Below, in pieces: positions 43,034-52,409 of a stretch of DNA of 64,000 nt (positions are counted from its first letter, which is position 1; each line of letters starts with the position of its first letter). This DNA is from UBA1926 sp002337215 (GTDB lineage: Bacteria; Planctomycetota; Phycisphaerae; Phycisphaerales; UBA1924), in contig CAXBAF010000011.1 of NCBI GenBank assembly GCA_963973795.1, forward strand, positions 50,432 through 114,431, written 5' to 3'. Both the position numbers and the translations under genes were made by a program. The notes beneath the pieces were generated by a model, which saw only the letters and a list, made by a program, of their open reading frames with translations, was not told the origin of the DNA and did no database searches.

Positions 43034-43448
43034 GGTCCGCCTTAACGTTCTGGGTCGAGCCTCTGGAGATGATATGTATTGTCGGGACGCGTCGGCGGGT
43101 TCGCACTGTGGCCGGCCATGGCGTGGCAACCCGTGCGGTTCATAGACTTTCCCGGTGCTAGGAAGATAGGGAGCGGCATGGCGGGATTCTTGGCTTCTGC
43201 GGAGTTTCTTCGGAACTTGTCCGGATTGCGATGCCAATGCTGATTGGGCGTCCTCGGGTTCCGTGGAGTTTCGGGATTCGGCGGGTTGGGATCCGTCGGG
43301 TGGTCGAGCCGGTATAGTTGTCGAAGCAGGCTTCGGCGGCGTGGGTCCCGTGTGACCCGGCGCGGTCGTTGCCGCGTGTTCCCCGTTGGGCCGCCTTGGC
43401 GAGTGTGTGGCGGCACTGGTAAAAGGGGAAGGAGAGCTTCCGTTCGTT
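43034..43448. other. 415-bp divergent intergenic region
   Basis: This gap between coaB (leftward) and the first secretion ATPase (rightward) holds no supported gene. Rightward, TATAGT at about 43313-43318 is the best -10 candidate but lacks a -35 at normal spacing, and AAGGAG at 43429-43434 is 14 nt from the ATG, farther than usual. Leftward, an AT-rich AATACATATCAT stretch lies about 35 nt before coaB. I could not match a known riboswitch or a clear hairpin-terminator here. Confidence 0.4.
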
Positions 43449-45164
43449 ATGGCACGATCAAAGAAGAAACTGGGCGAGATTCTCGCCGGCGCCGGGGTGG
43501 TGTCGCAGGAAGACGCCGACAAGGCCGCCAAGGCGGGCAAGAAGAGCAACAAACGGATCGGCGAGGTGCTGATCGACGAGGGAAAGGTCAAGGCCGATCA
43601 GGTCGCCCAGGCCCTCGCGAAGCAGTTCGGATTCGACTACGTCGATCCGAACGCCGAGCCGCACGCGTCGCAGGTGAACCTGGACGCGATCGATAAGCAG
43701 CTCATCAAGAAATACCTCGTGCTCCCCATGGGCGAGGCAAACGGCAAGCTCCAGCTCATCGTGCACGACCCGATGAACATGGAGTTGATGGATAACCTGC
43801 GTTTCCGACTCAACAAGGATCTCGATCTGAAGATCGCGAGCCGGGGGGCGATCAAGCGGTTCCTTGATGGCAAGGAGAGCGGGACGGCGCCCGTCGCGGC
43901 TGAGGAGAGCCTCGTCACCGATTCGATCGACCGGACGATCGACCGCTCGGTGGACCGATCGATGGATAAATCGATCGACGTCGCGGGCGAGGATTCGCCG
44001 GTCGTGCGGTTGGTGAACCGGATCCTGTCGGAGGCCGTCCGGATCAGGGCTTCCGACGTCCACGTGGAGCCGATGGCGGACCGCGTGCGACTGCGGTATC
44101 GCATCGACGGTGTGTGCGTGGAGCGTGACAACCTCCCGAAGCGGATGCAGAAGGCGATCCTGAGCCGCCTGAAGCTGATGAGCGGCGTGAACATCGCCGA
44201 GAAACGGATCCCTCAGGACGGCCGGATCAAGCTTGAGGTCGATGACGTCAACATCGACTACCGCGTGTCGGCGTGCCCGGCGTACCACGGGGAGAGCGTG
44301 GTCTGCCGTATTCTGCGCCCGGATGCGGTGAGGATCGGTCTGCCGAACCTGGGCTTCGAGGCCGACAACCTCGAGATGTTCAACAAGATCATCCGCAAGC
44401 CCAACGGGATCTTCCTGGTGACGGGTCCCACGGGGTCGGGCAAGACGACGACGCTGTACACGGCGCTCGATGTGCTCAACCGGCCCGATCGGAAAATCAT
44501 CACCGCCGAGGACCCGGTCGAATACAACTTCGATGGCATCAACCAGTGCCAGGTGCGAGAGAGCATCGGGCTGACCTTCCCGGCGATTCTGCGTTCGATG
44601 CTGCGTCAGGCGCCCAACATCATCCTTGTGGGTGAGATCCGTGACCGCGAGGTGGGCGAGATCGCGATTCAGGCGGCGCTGACGGGTCACCTTGTGTTCT
44701 CGACGCTCCACACCAACGACGCGCCGAGCGCCATGACGCGTCTGATCGACATGGGCATCAAACCCTTCCTTGTCGCGTCATCGATCCAGGCGATCATGGC
44801 ACAGCGGCTGGTGCGAATCCTGTACGACAAGAGCAAGGTTCTGTCCGAAGAGGGGGACCTCGATCCCAAGTACCTTCGGCTCATCGGGCTCAGTAAGGAA
44901 GAGGCGCTCGGGAAGGCATGCAAGCCTGTGGATCATCCGGACGCTCCCGGGGGATTCAAGGGTCGACGAGCGATCTTCGAGCTGCTGCAGATGAACAGCG
45001 AACTCCGCGATCTGGCGTTCAAGATGGCGCCGGTAGCGGAGCTTCGGAAGGCCGCGCTGACATCGGGGATGCGGCCGCTCGTCGAGGACGGGCGGAAGAA
45101 GGTCCTCCGCGGGATGACAACCCCCGAAGAGATCGCCCGCGTGAGCCAGGTGGACGAGTTTTGA
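43449..45164 (+). CDS. gspE: GspE/PilB-family ATPase 1 with MshEN-type N-domain
   Basis: The 571-residue hexameric motor ATPase powers pilin assembly. Residues 8-60 contain tandem MshEN-like motifs (KLGEILAGAG..., RIGEVLIDEGKVKADQVAQA), which in MshE bind cyclic di-GMP. A linker (159-177) is a tandem Ser-Ile-Asp-Arg repeat. The core has RASDVHVEP, IAEKRIPQDGRIKL, Walker A GPTGSGKT (326-333), Walker B ILVGEIRD (392-399) and the His box STLHTND (418-424). The four-Cys zinc loop of typical PilB/GspE is missing: only one Cys remains near residue 500. pilT follows after 67 bp. Whether it serves pilus or secretion is unresolved. Confidence 0.92.
   Translation: MARSKKKLGEILAGAGVVSQEDADKAAKAGKKSNKRIGEVLIDEGKVKADQVAQALAKQFGFDYVDPNAEPHASQVNLDAIDKQLIKKYLVLPMGEANGKLQLIVHDPMNMELMDNLRFRLNKDLDLKIASRGAIKRFLDGKESGTAPVAAEESLVTDSIDRTIDRSVDRSMDKSIDVAGEDSPVVRLVNRILSEAVRIRASDVHVEPMADRVRLRYRIDGVCVERDNLPKRMQKAILSRLKLMSGVNIAEKRIPQDGRIKLEVDDVNIDYRVSACPAYHGESVVCRILRPDAVRIGLPNLGFEADNLEMFNKIIRKPNGIFLVTGPTGSGKTTTLYTALDVLNRPDRKIITAEDPVEYNFDGINQCQVRESIGLTFPAILRSMLRQAPNIILVGEIRDREVGEIAIQAALTGHLVFSTLHTNDAPSAMTRLIDMGIKPFLVASSIQAIMAQRLVRILYDKSKVLSEEGDLDPKYLRLIGLSKEEALGKACKPVDHPDAPGGFKGRRAIFELLQMNSELRDLAFKMAPVAELRKAALTSGMRPLVEDGRKKVLRGMTTPEEIARVSQVDEF
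43923..43979 (+). repeat. tandem 12-bp repeat coding SIDR units
   Basis: About 4.75 copies of a 12-base unit (TCGATCGACCGG and variants) encode SIDR-TIDR-SVDR-SMDK-SID in the linker between the MshEN-like domain and the ATPase core. Confidence 0.85.
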
Positions 45165-45231
45165 GGAATCCCGGGGCGACGCCCCGGACTGAGCCGGGCG
45201 GCGGTGCCGCGCGGCGGACGGAGAATGCGCG

Positions 45232-46350
45232 ATGTCAACGATTCAGATCGACCGCCTGCTCGACACGGTGGTCAAGCTCGACGCGAGCGACCTCCACCTG
45301 ACGGTGGGGCGGCAGCCGACAATCCGCATCAGCGGTGGACTGCGGAACCTGCAGACCAAGGTCCTCGATTCCGACGACATGGTGACGCTGATGAAGTCGA
45401 TCACCCCAGAGCGGAACCAGCAGGAACTCCAGGAAGAGGGCGGCACGGACTTCGGCTTCGCCTACGGCGACGCGGCCCGCTTCCGAGTGTCGGTTTTTCG
45501 CCAGAAGGGCGACCTGGCGCTGGTGCTCAGGCAGATCCCCAACCGGCTACTGACGTTCGAACAGATCGGTCTCCCTGAGATCTGTAAGGACCTGGTCCGA
45601 AGACCCCGTGGCCTGTTCCTGGTGACGGGGCCCACCGGTTCGGGCAAGACGACCTCGCTGGCGACGATGATCGACTACATCAACATGTACATGGATCACC
45701 ACATCATCACGATGGAAGATCCGATCGAGTACTACCACAACCACAAGAAGTCGATCGTGAACCAGCGCGAGGTGGGCAACGACGTGCCCAACTTCGCCGA
45801 GGCCCTCCGGCGGGCGCTGCGTCAGGACCCTGACGTGATCCTCGTGGGCGAGATGCGTGACCTCGAGACGATCGAGGCCGCGGTGCGGGCGGCGGAGACG
45901 GGCCACCTCGTGTTCGGGACGCTCCACACGACAGGGGCCGCAAAGACGATCGACCGTCTGGTGGATGCCTTCCCCGTGAGCCAGCAGAACCAGATCCGGG
46001 TGCAGCTCTCGACGGCGCTGATCTGCGTGCTCAGCCAGGTACTGATGAAGCGGGTGGATACCAAGGGCCGGGTCGCGGCGTACGAGTTCCTCGTGGTGAC
46101 GCCCGCGATCGCGAACCTCATCCGAGACAACAAATCATTCCGGATCGATTCTTCGATCCAGACGGGCAAGAAGTACGGCATGCAGTTGCTCGATGATCAC
46201 CTTTGGAGCCTCTACTCGCGCGGCATGATCGCGGCCGAGGAGATGATTGACAAGGGCAAGAATCCGGCTGACTTGAGAGAAAAGGTGATGGAATCAGGCG
46301 GAACGATCAATCGCCCGGAACTGGCCGATAAGGGCGGAGATGGCGAATAA
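45232..46350 (+). CDS. pilT: PilT-family retraction ATPase
   Basis: The 372-residue protein is a full-length PilT: ASDLHLTVGRQPTIRISGGL (18-37), Walker A GPTGSGKT (133-140), ITMEDPIEYYH, LRRALRQDPDVILVGEMRD (192-210) with the Walker B Glu, and GTLHTTGAAKTIDR (229-242), which includes the PilT-type HT(T/N)xA box. PilT depolymerises pili, driving retraction and twitching. Its presence between two GspE/PilB ATPases argues that the locus can build a retractable filament rather than only a secretion pseudopilus. GGAGAATG precedes the ATG. Confidence 0.95.
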   Translation: MSTIQIDRLLDTVVKLDASDLHLTVGRQPTIRISGGLRNLQTKVLDSDDMVTLMKSITPERNQQELQEEGGTDFGFAYGDAARFRVSVFRQKGDLALVLRQIPNRLLTFEQIGLPEICKDLVRRPRGLFLVTGPTGSGKTTSLATMIDYINMYMDHHIITMEDPIEYYHNHKKSIVNQREVGNDVPNFAEALRRALRQDPDVILVGEMRDLETIEAAVRAAETGHLVFGTLHTTGAAKTIDRLVDAFPVSQQNQIRVQLSTALICVLSQVLMKRVDTKGRVAAYEFLVVTPAIANLIRDNKSFRIDSSIQTGKKYGMQLLDDHLWSLYSRGMIAAEEMIDKGKNPADLREKVMESGGTINRPELADKGGDGE

Positions 46351-46715
46351 GCCGTTTGAATGGGTATTGATTGGGTCGAAGAACGTAGAATTGACGCCGA
46401 ATTAAGGCAATAGTGAAAGTGTCCAGTTGTAACTGGCGGATAATCTCTCTAGAATGCGGGTGAACCGATGCTCCATCTGTTCGAATCGGATGGGGAGATC
46501 GGCTGCAAGTTGGCTGAACGTCACTGGTCGGTGGGAACGCTCGGGATCGTCTGATCTCCGGCATGTCCACGATCGAACCGGTGCTCGAGGGGCCGACAGC
46601 GATTCGATCGGGTTACGGGCGTCGAGATGTCGCTCGGGCCGGACCGGTACTTGGCGTGCTGCGGTACGTTGGGTCGCAGCGGATCGGGTTGGAACCACTC
46701 GGTAAGGAGTTGGCG
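46351..46715. other. 365-bp intergenic region with a palindrome
   Basis: This gap before the second ATPase gene is AT-richer than its surroundings in its first 100 bp. A 14-bp interrupted palindrome (CCAGTT-GT-AACTGG, 46423-46436) is followed by TAATCT at 46441-46446, a possible -10 with an operator overlapping the -35 region. From 46563 the downstream frame is open with an ATG, but the strong TAAGGAG at 46703-46709 points to the GTG at 46716. No other gene is visible. Confidence 0.4.
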
Positions 46716-48452
46716 GTGCCGACACTTCCGGTTTCGGAGCTTAAAGGACGCAAGCTCGGTCGCGTGCTGACCAAGCTGGGGTACTGCACGCGTGAGCAGG
46801 TCCACGAGGCCCTCGCGATCCAGAAGACCAAGAAAGACAAGATCGGGAAGATCCTCGTCGATCTCGGGTACATCTCTGAGGTGCAGATCTCCGAGGCGCT
46901 CGCGGGCCAGGCGGGTATGGAGTACCGCGATCTATCGGACTTCGAGATCCCCGACGATGTGGTCGACGCGATCCCCGCAGAGAACGCGAACGCGTACGGC
47001 ATCGTCCCGGTCGAGTACGACCCGGGCAAGAAGTTCCTCCGCGTCGCGCTCAAGACGCACGAGAACTTCCAGGCGGTCGATGACCTGCGTCTGCTGATGG
47101 GCTTCAAGGTCGAGGCGGTCGTCGCGAGCCCCGATGCGGTTGATGCGCTGATCGAGAAGCACTACGCCTCCAAGTCGAGCGCGATGACGGATCTCGTCAG
47201 CGGCATGGCGACGGATGACAAGTTCGCGTCGCTGGCGGCGTCGGGCGATCAGTCGATCGACCTCGACGCGGTGCTCGAGGCCGCGGGCGACAACCAGATC
47301 GTCAAGCTGATCAACCTCGTGCTGCTCCAGGCGATCAAGGACCGTGCGTCTGATATCCACTTCGAGCCGTTCGAGAACGAGTTTAAGATGCGGTACCGCA
47401 TCGACGGCGTGCTCTACGAGATGGTCCCGCCCCCCAAGCACCTGGGCCCGGCGATCACGAGCCGCGTGAAGGTCATGGCGAACCTCGACATCGCGGAACG
47501 CCGCCTGCCGCAGGACGGCCGTATCGAACTGACGGTGGGGGGCAATCCGATCGACCTCCGCGTGGCGATCCTGCCCACGATCTACGGCGAATCGTGCGTG
47601 ATGCGTGTGCTCGACCGGTCGAACGTTGAGCTGAGCCTCGACCGCGTGGGTCTTCGAGAAGACGACCTCGAGACGTTCGGCAGACTGATCCGCAAGCCGA
47701 ACGGCATCGTGGTGGTGACAGGTCCGACGGGGTCGGGAAAGACGACGACGCTGTACGCGGCGCTCTCCCGCCTCAACGACATCGAGACGAAGATCCTGAC
47801 GGCCGAGGATCCGGTCGAGTACGACATCGACGGGCTGTGTCAGTGCCAGGTCAATACTGAGATGGGCCTGACGTTCGCGAAGCTGCTCCGCTCGTTCCTG
47901 CGTCAGGATCCCGACGTGATCCTCGTGGGAGAGATCCGCGACCTGGAGACCGCGTCGATCGCGGTGCAGGCATCGCTGACGGGGCACTTGGTGCTCTCGA
48001 CGCTTCACACGAACGACGCGCCGAGTTCGATCATCCGGCTTGTGGACCTGGGGCTCGAGCCCTTCCTCCTCACCGCGACGATCGAGGGCGTGGTCGCGCA
48101 GCGGCTGGTCCGCCGGCTCGACCCGACGGTGAAGGAAGCGTACATCCCGAGCGAGGAAGAACTGATGGAGCTCGAACTCCGGCAGGAAGACGTGGCGGGC
48201 CGCGAGTTCTACCGCCCGAGCCGGACCGACCGGGTCGGTGGGGGCTACAAGGGCCGGCTCGCACTCTATGAGATCATGGAGATGGACGACGACATGCGCG
48301 AGCTCGTGATGAAAGAGGCGAGCACGTCGGTGCTGCGAGATTACGCACGTCGACGCGGGATGCGGAGCTTGCGGGAGAGCGGGATGCTCGCGATCTACGA
48401 CGGGCTGACAACCATCGACGAGGTGGTACGCGAGACGCTGGGCGACGAATAA
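46716..48452 (+). CDS. gspE: GspE/PilB-family ATPase 2 with MshEN-type N-domain
   Basis: The 578-residue motor ATPase starts at a GTG with TAAGGAG 6-7 nt upstream. Residues 13-65 are tandem MshEN-like motifs (KLGRVLTKLGYCTREQVHEA, KIGKILVDLGYISEVQISEA). The core has RASDIHFEPFENEFKMRYRI, IAERRLPQDGRIEL, Walker A GPTGSGKT (336-343), DPDVILVGEIRD and STLHTNDAPSS. The zinc tetracysteine is again absent (KEAYIPSEEELMELELRQED instead). It is about half identical to the first ATPase by eye and directly precedes the gspF gene, so it is the likelier motor of the pseudopilin cluster. Confidence 0.94.
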   Translation: MPTLPVSELKGRKLGRVLTKLGYCTREQVHEALAIQKTKKDKIGKILVDLGYISEVQISEALAGQAGMEYRDLSDFEIPDDVVDAIPAENANAYGIVPVEYDPGKKFLRVALKTHENFQAVDDLRLLMGFKVEAVVASPDAVDALIEKHYASKSSAMTDLVSGMATDDKFASLAASGDQSIDLDAVLEAAGDNQIVKLINLVLLQAIKDRASDIHFEPFENEFKMRYRIDGVLYEMVPPPKHLGPAITSRVKVMANLDIAERRLPQDGRIELTVGGNPIDLRVAILPTIYGESCVMRVLDRSNVELSLDRVGLREDDLETFGRLIRKPNGIVVVTGPTGSGKTTTLYAALSRLNDIETKILTAEDPVEYDIDGLCQCQVNTEMGLTFAKLLRSFLRQDPDVILVGEIRDLETASIAVQASLTGHLVLSTLHTNDAPSSIIRLVDLGLEPFLLTATIEGVVAQRLVRRLDPTVKEAYIPSEEELMELELRQEDVAGREFYRPSRTDRVGGGYKGRLALYEIMEMDDDMRELVMKEASTSVLRDYARRRGMRSLRESGMLAIYDGLTTIDEVVRETLGDE

Positions 48453-48533
48453 CGCTCTTCGGGGCAAAACGGACCGTATCCAAGAGGAAAAGGGGCGTGA
48501 GCGTCCCGGGCCGCGGTCGTTGGAGAATGTGGC

Positions 48534-49829
48534 ATGCCGACCTTTACCTATGAAGCTCTGAACGCTGCCGGGAAACAGCAGCGGGGGACGATCGAAGCGT
48601 CCACCAGCGAGGAAGCGATCCAGCGGATCCGCAACCAGCAGCTGTTCCCGACGACCGTGAAGCCCGCGAAGGCGAGCAAGAAGGACACCAGCGCGGGCGG
48701 TGGCGACGGTCAGGCGTCCGCGAAGAAGCGGAAGAAGAAAAAGGGCGGCGGTTTCTCGATCGGCGGCGTGAGCAAGAAGCAGCTCACGCTCTTCACGCGT
48801 CAGCTCTCGACGCTGCAGGACGCGGGCCTCCCGTTGCTGCGGTCGCTGCAGATTCTCGAGGGTCAGCAGAAACCGGGCCTGCTGAAGAACGTCGTGGGCG
48901 GGGTGGTCGAGGAGGTCGAGGGTGGCTCGTCGCTCTCGGACGCGATGGCGAAGTACCCCAAGGCGTTTGACGTGCTCTACACCAAGATGGTGCACGCGGG
49001 TGAGATCGGCGGCGTCCTGGACATCATCCTCCAGCGGCTCGCGGAGTTCATGGAGAAGGCCCAGCGTCTCAAGAGGAAGATCAACGGCGCGATGGTCTAC
49101 CCGATCGCGGTGATCCTGATCGCGATGGTGATCCTGACGGCGATCATGTGGTTCATCATCCCGAAGTTCGAGGAGATCTTCGCGGACTTCGGCGTGAACC
49201 TTCCTGGGCTCACGGTCTGGCTGATCGACACAAGCCGGTGGGTGGCGGGCCAGCAGGCGGGGCAGAAGGTCCCCGGTGCGGTCTTCGTCGCGCTCTCGCC
49301 GTTCGCCGCGTTCATCTTCTGGAAGGTGATCCGCAAGACCAAGCCCGGCAAGGCGGTGACGGACGTCATCCTGCTCTGGACTCCGGTGTTCGGGAACCTG
49401 ATCCGGAAGACGACGATCGCGAAGTTCACGCGGACGCTCGGCACGCTCATCGGCGCCGGCGTGCCGATTCTCGACGCGGTGACGATCACCGCGGAAACGA
49501 GCGGTAACTTCGTGTTCGAGCGGGCGCTGACGAAGGTGCACGATTCGATCCGCGAGGGCGAAACGTTCGCCGAGCCGCTCCGCGCGTCCAAGACCTGCGA
49601 CGGCATCGTGATCAACATGATCGACGTGGGCGAGGAAACGGGCGAACTCGACGCGATGCTGATGAAGATCGCGGACAACTACGACGAAGAGGTCGACGTC
49701 GCCGTGGGCGCGTTGGTCTCGCTGCTGCAGCCGCTCATGGTCATCGTGCTGGGCGGCATCATCGGGACGATCATCATCGCGATGTTCCTCCCGCTCGTCG
49801 AAATGATCAACTCGCTGAACGGCGGCTGA
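48534..49829 (+). CDS. gspF: GspF/PilC-family inner-membrane platform protein
   Basis: The 431-residue protein has the family's N-terminus (MPTFTYEALNAAGKQQRGTI), a Lys-rich linker (about 46-73), then two T2SSF domains: LTLFTRQLSTLQDAGLPLLR with MVHAGEIGGVLD, and FTRTLGTLIGAGVPILDAVT with MIDVGEETGELDAML. Membrane helices lie near 185-210, 250-275 and 400-425. It forms the platform on which the motor ATPase turns pilin subunits into a filament. GGAG lies about 10 nt before the ATG. The first pseudopilin gene begins 4 bp after its stop. Confidence 0.95.
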   Translation: MPTFTYEALNAAGKQQRGTIEASTSEEAIQRIRNQQLFPTTVKPAKASKKDTSAGGGDGQASAKKRKKKKGGGFSIGGVSKKQLTLFTRQLSTLQDAGLPLLRSLQILEGQQKPGLLKNVVGGVVEEVEGGSSLSDAMAKYPKAFDVLYTKMVHAGEIGGVLDIILQRLAEFMEKAQRLKRKINGAMVYPIAVILIAMVILTAIMWFIIPKFEEIFADFGVNLPGLTVWLIDTSRWVAGQQAGQKVPGAVFVALSPFAAFIFWKVIRKTKPGKAVTDVILLWTPVFGNLIRKTTIAKFTRTLGTLIGAGVPILDAVTITAETSGNFVFERALTKVHDSIREGETFAEPLRASKTCDGIVINMIDVGEETGELDAMLMKIADNYDEEVDVAVGALVSLLQPLMVIVLGGIIGTIIIAMFLPLVEMINSLNGG

Positions 49830-49833
49830 GCGA

Positions 49834-51030
49834 ATGGCAAAGGACACGATGCGGAAACCGCACGGACATCCCGGAATCAGAGGCCCTCGGCGGGGCTTCA
49901 CGCTCGTCGAGATCCTGGTGGTCATCGTGATCATCTCGGTGATCGCGGCGGTTATCCTCGTGGCGGTCAACGCGGCGGGGACGACAGGCCGGCAGCGAGC
50001 CGATCAGGCGACGGTGCAGGGGCTGGTGGTCGCGACCGAGCAGTTCAGCCAGCAGTTCGGGTTCCCGCCCCCGCTGGTGCAGGACGGCCTCCAGTCCGCG
50101 AGCGCCGGCGCGATGACCGTGGACCCGGTGCTGATCCCGCCGGTTTCGTCCCCGCCTCCGTCGAGCGGTGAGCCGATCGTGACGCCTCCGTCGAGCGATC
50201 GGATCCGCCTCGCGGCGGTGTACAACCCGGGCATACAGCAGAACCGGCGTTTCCTTGAAGGGCTACCGCCCGGCGTCGGAGCGCCGTCGATCGCGGACAC
50301 GATCGCTCGGTACGAAATCGGCACTCCCGAGTGGCGTGATGCGAACCAGCGGTACAGCAAGTACACGCTGGGGTACTACCTCGCCGGGGCGATGCCCGCG
50401 GCGCTCGACGGCGTGGATGGCCCGGGCATGGTTCGGCCGCTCGCCGACGGGACGTTCGAGGGCGTGAAGGCCGACTCGGCCGACCCGCTCGAGACCGGTG
50501 GGCGGACGACATCTCGGAACCGATACGACGCGTTCTTCGACGCCGACCGCGGATCGGCGAGGCTCGTCCGCGAGTACTTCGATATCGAGGAGTACCGCGA
50601 GAACGCGGGCGATCCCGAACTCACGATCGCGGACCCCTCGACGCAGACCGACTGGCGCCACGCGGCAATCGTGGACAGCAACGACAAAGCATTCCGGTAC
50701 TACCGCTGGGAGCCCCTGAGCGATGGGTACGGCATCGCGACGACCGCGACCTGCCAGCTCAATATCCCCTACGTCCTGCTCGATGATGAGGCGCTTGAGC
50801 GGCTCGTCAGCGCGGGCGGCGGCGGCGCGGCGTCGATCGACGTGACCGGCGGCGACGCGGCTCTGCGGGGCGCATCCTGGGCGATCGTCGGGGCCGGGCC
50901 GGACGGCCTGTTCGGGACCGAACCGGTCGAGACGCTCCGCGATCGGCTGCCGACCCCGGAGACCGGGAACGACGAGGCCGACTACCGCGCGCTCGCCAAG
51001 ACCGACAACGTGGTGGGGGTGGGGCGATGA
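49834..51030 (+). CDS. GspG-like major pseudopilin, oversize
   Basis: The 398-residue protein has a textbook prepilin signal (RRGFTLVEILVVIVIISVIA; cleavage after Gly21, Glu26 at +5) and a long hydrophobic alpha1 helix. GspG proteins are normally about 140 residues, so the globular domain here is 2-3 times larger. Its middle holds a proline- and serine-rich loop (PPVSSPPPSSGEP, about 103-120) and an acidic C-terminal half with many aromatic residues. The stop overlaps the next start (ATGA, 51027-51030). Position directly after gspF is standard for the major pseudopilin, although the size would also fit a minor subunit. Confidence 0.85.
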   Translation: MAKDTMRKPHGHPGIRGPRRGFTLVEILVVIVIISVIAAVILVAVNAAGTTGRQRADQATVQGLVVATEQFSQQFGFPPPLVQDGLQSASAGAMTVDPVLIPPVSSPPPSSGEPIVTPPSSDRIRLAAVYNPGIQQNRRFLEGLPPGVGAPSIADTIARYEIGTPEWRDANQRYSKYTLGYYLAGAMPAALDGVDGPGMVRPLADGTFEGVKADSADPLETGGRTTSRNRYDAFFDADRGSARLVREYFDIEEYRENAGDPELTIADPSTQTDWRHAAIVDSNDKAFRYYRWEPLSDGYGIATTATCQLNIPYVLLDDEALERLVSAGGGGAASIDVTGGDAALRGASWAIVGAGPDGLFGTEPVETLRDRLPTPETGNDEADYRALAKTDNVVGVGR

Positions 51031-52409
51031 GGAACCGACACGTCCACGCAAAGGCAGTGCACGCGGCCCATCGGGCGTTCACGCTGATCGAACTGATCAT
51101 CGTCGTGACGCTGATCATCGTGGTGCTCGGCATCGCGGTGCCCGCCTTCAACGGCATGGTCAACGCGTCCGAGCGGTCGCTCGCCGAGAACACGCTGCGG
51201 GTCGGCGTCGCGGTCGCGAGGGATCTCGCCGTGCTCAATGGTGAGGACTCGGGGCTGCTGTTCGTCCGCGAGACGAACGGGCGGACGCGGATGATCCCTG
51301 TGGTCAAGGTCGGGACACTCACCGACGCTGGGAACAACCCGTTTGTCGTCGGCGGATTCGATCCGCAGAGCCCGAACCCCGCCTCGGCGAACGCGATCTC
51401 CTTTGAACGCGACATCTACGCACCGGTCGACTTCGCGTCCACGCTGCAACTGCCGCGCGGCTGGGGTGTCGCGGGGTACGCGGAGCCCGGCACGATCGAC
51501 CGAGTGGTCGGCAACCCCGCGGGCGGGATCACCGAGGGGTGGTACGACTCGGCGCCCTACGGCGACGACGGCATGAACATCACAGGCGGCGCGTTCGACC
51601 CGGTCCGCGACGCGGGCCACTGGGTGCTCCCCGAGAGCGACTACTTCGAGAAGTTCACGCAATCACCCGCGGCGTCGCCCGCAGACGGGTTCACGAGCGA
51701 GGTCTCGAACGCGGACGCGAACCGCACCCCGCGGCAGAGCTTCATGCTCCGGTTCGAGTCGGGCACCGGTCTGCTGCTCCGAGGCGGTCGTCCCGCGCTC
51801 GTGCTCGACCCTCGACCGACCTCGCTGGGCCGGCTCGCCGCGTCGGAAGCGCCGCGGTGGACCCGCGCCAATAGGATCGAAGACGCGGTCGACTGGTCCA
51901 ACCGCGTGCTGACGACCTTGAGCCTGGATCTCAGCCCGGCCTACGTGCCGATCGCAGATGAGTCGATCCGCGTCACCCTGATCGGTAACTACTCCAACGA
52001 CACCGTGCTCGCGGGCGCCGTTTCCAGGCTCGCGATCTTCGAGGACCGCGATCTCGCGGCTGGCATCGGGGCGTCGGGTCTCAACGGCGAGACCAATTCG
52101 CTGTACGACCCGATCTCTGAGAACGGCTACATCGCGTTCGACGAGGATCTGTTCTCGAGCGACGCGACCTCGCTGTACACCGGACAGGGCACGGTTCAGC
52201 AGGGCATCGCGCTGGGCATTTCACGGTGGATCCAGGGCGATACCAACTTCCTCGAACTCGGCTCGTTCCAGAGTGACGCGGACGAGGACGGCAGCGTGTA
52301 CGGCGACGCGGAGGTGCCCGGCGCAAGCGGTGCCGCCGCCGACGAGCCGCTCGCTCGCATCTATTTCATCCACCCGGGAACGGGCGATCTGACGGAGGTG
52401 GCGCGATGA
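51027..52409 (+). CDS. GspH/FimT-like minor pseudopilin, oversize
   Basis: The 460-residue product has HRAFTLIELIIVVTLIIVVLG at its start: cleavage would follow Ala17 rather than Gly, with Glu22 at +5. The segment GMVNASERSLAENTLRVGVAVARDLAV after the helix resembles the alpha1-C region of GspH/FimT. GspH is normally about 170 residues. The globular part is rich in Asp, Gly and Ala with no recognised enzymatic motif. It is linked by ATGA overlaps on both sides, so it is translated in step with the GspG- and GspI-like genes. Confidence 0.82.
   Translation: MRNRHVHAKAVHAAHRAFTLIELIIVVTLIIVVLGIAVPAFNGMVNASERSLAENTLRVGVAVARDLAVLNGEDSGLLFVRETNGRTRMIPVVKVGTLTDAGNNPFVVGGFDPQSPNPASANAISFERDIYAPVDFASTLQLPRGWGVAGYAEPGTIDRVVGNPAGGITEGWYDSAPYGDDGMNITGGAFDPVRDAGHWVLPESDYFEKFTQSPAASPADGFTSEVSNADANRTPRQSFMLRFESGTGLLLRGGRPALVLDPRPTSLGRLAASEAPRWTRANRIEDAVDWSNRVLTTLSLDLSPAYVPIADESIRVTLIGNYSNDTVLAGAVSRLAIFEDRDLAAGIGASGLNGETNSLYDPISENGYIAFDEDLFSSDATSLYTGQGTVQQGIALGISRWIQGDTNFLELGSFQSDADEDGSVYGDAEVPGASGAAADEPLARIYFIHPGTGDLTEVAR

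Noticed and set aside
43034..43448. Cyclic di-GMP riboswitch ahead of the secretion locus
   Set aside because: It would fit the MshEN idea, but I could not find the conserved GEMM core or a plausible P1 pairing.
46563..46715. N-terminal extension of the second motor ATPase from an ATG at 46563
   Set aside because: The 51 extra residues do not resemble the family, and TAAGGAG at 46703-46709 marks the GTG at 46716 as the start.
46932..49970. A 1012-codon minus-strand frame under the second ATPase and gspF
   Set aside because: Its translation is His/Asp/Arg-rich noise complementary to two well-supported genes.
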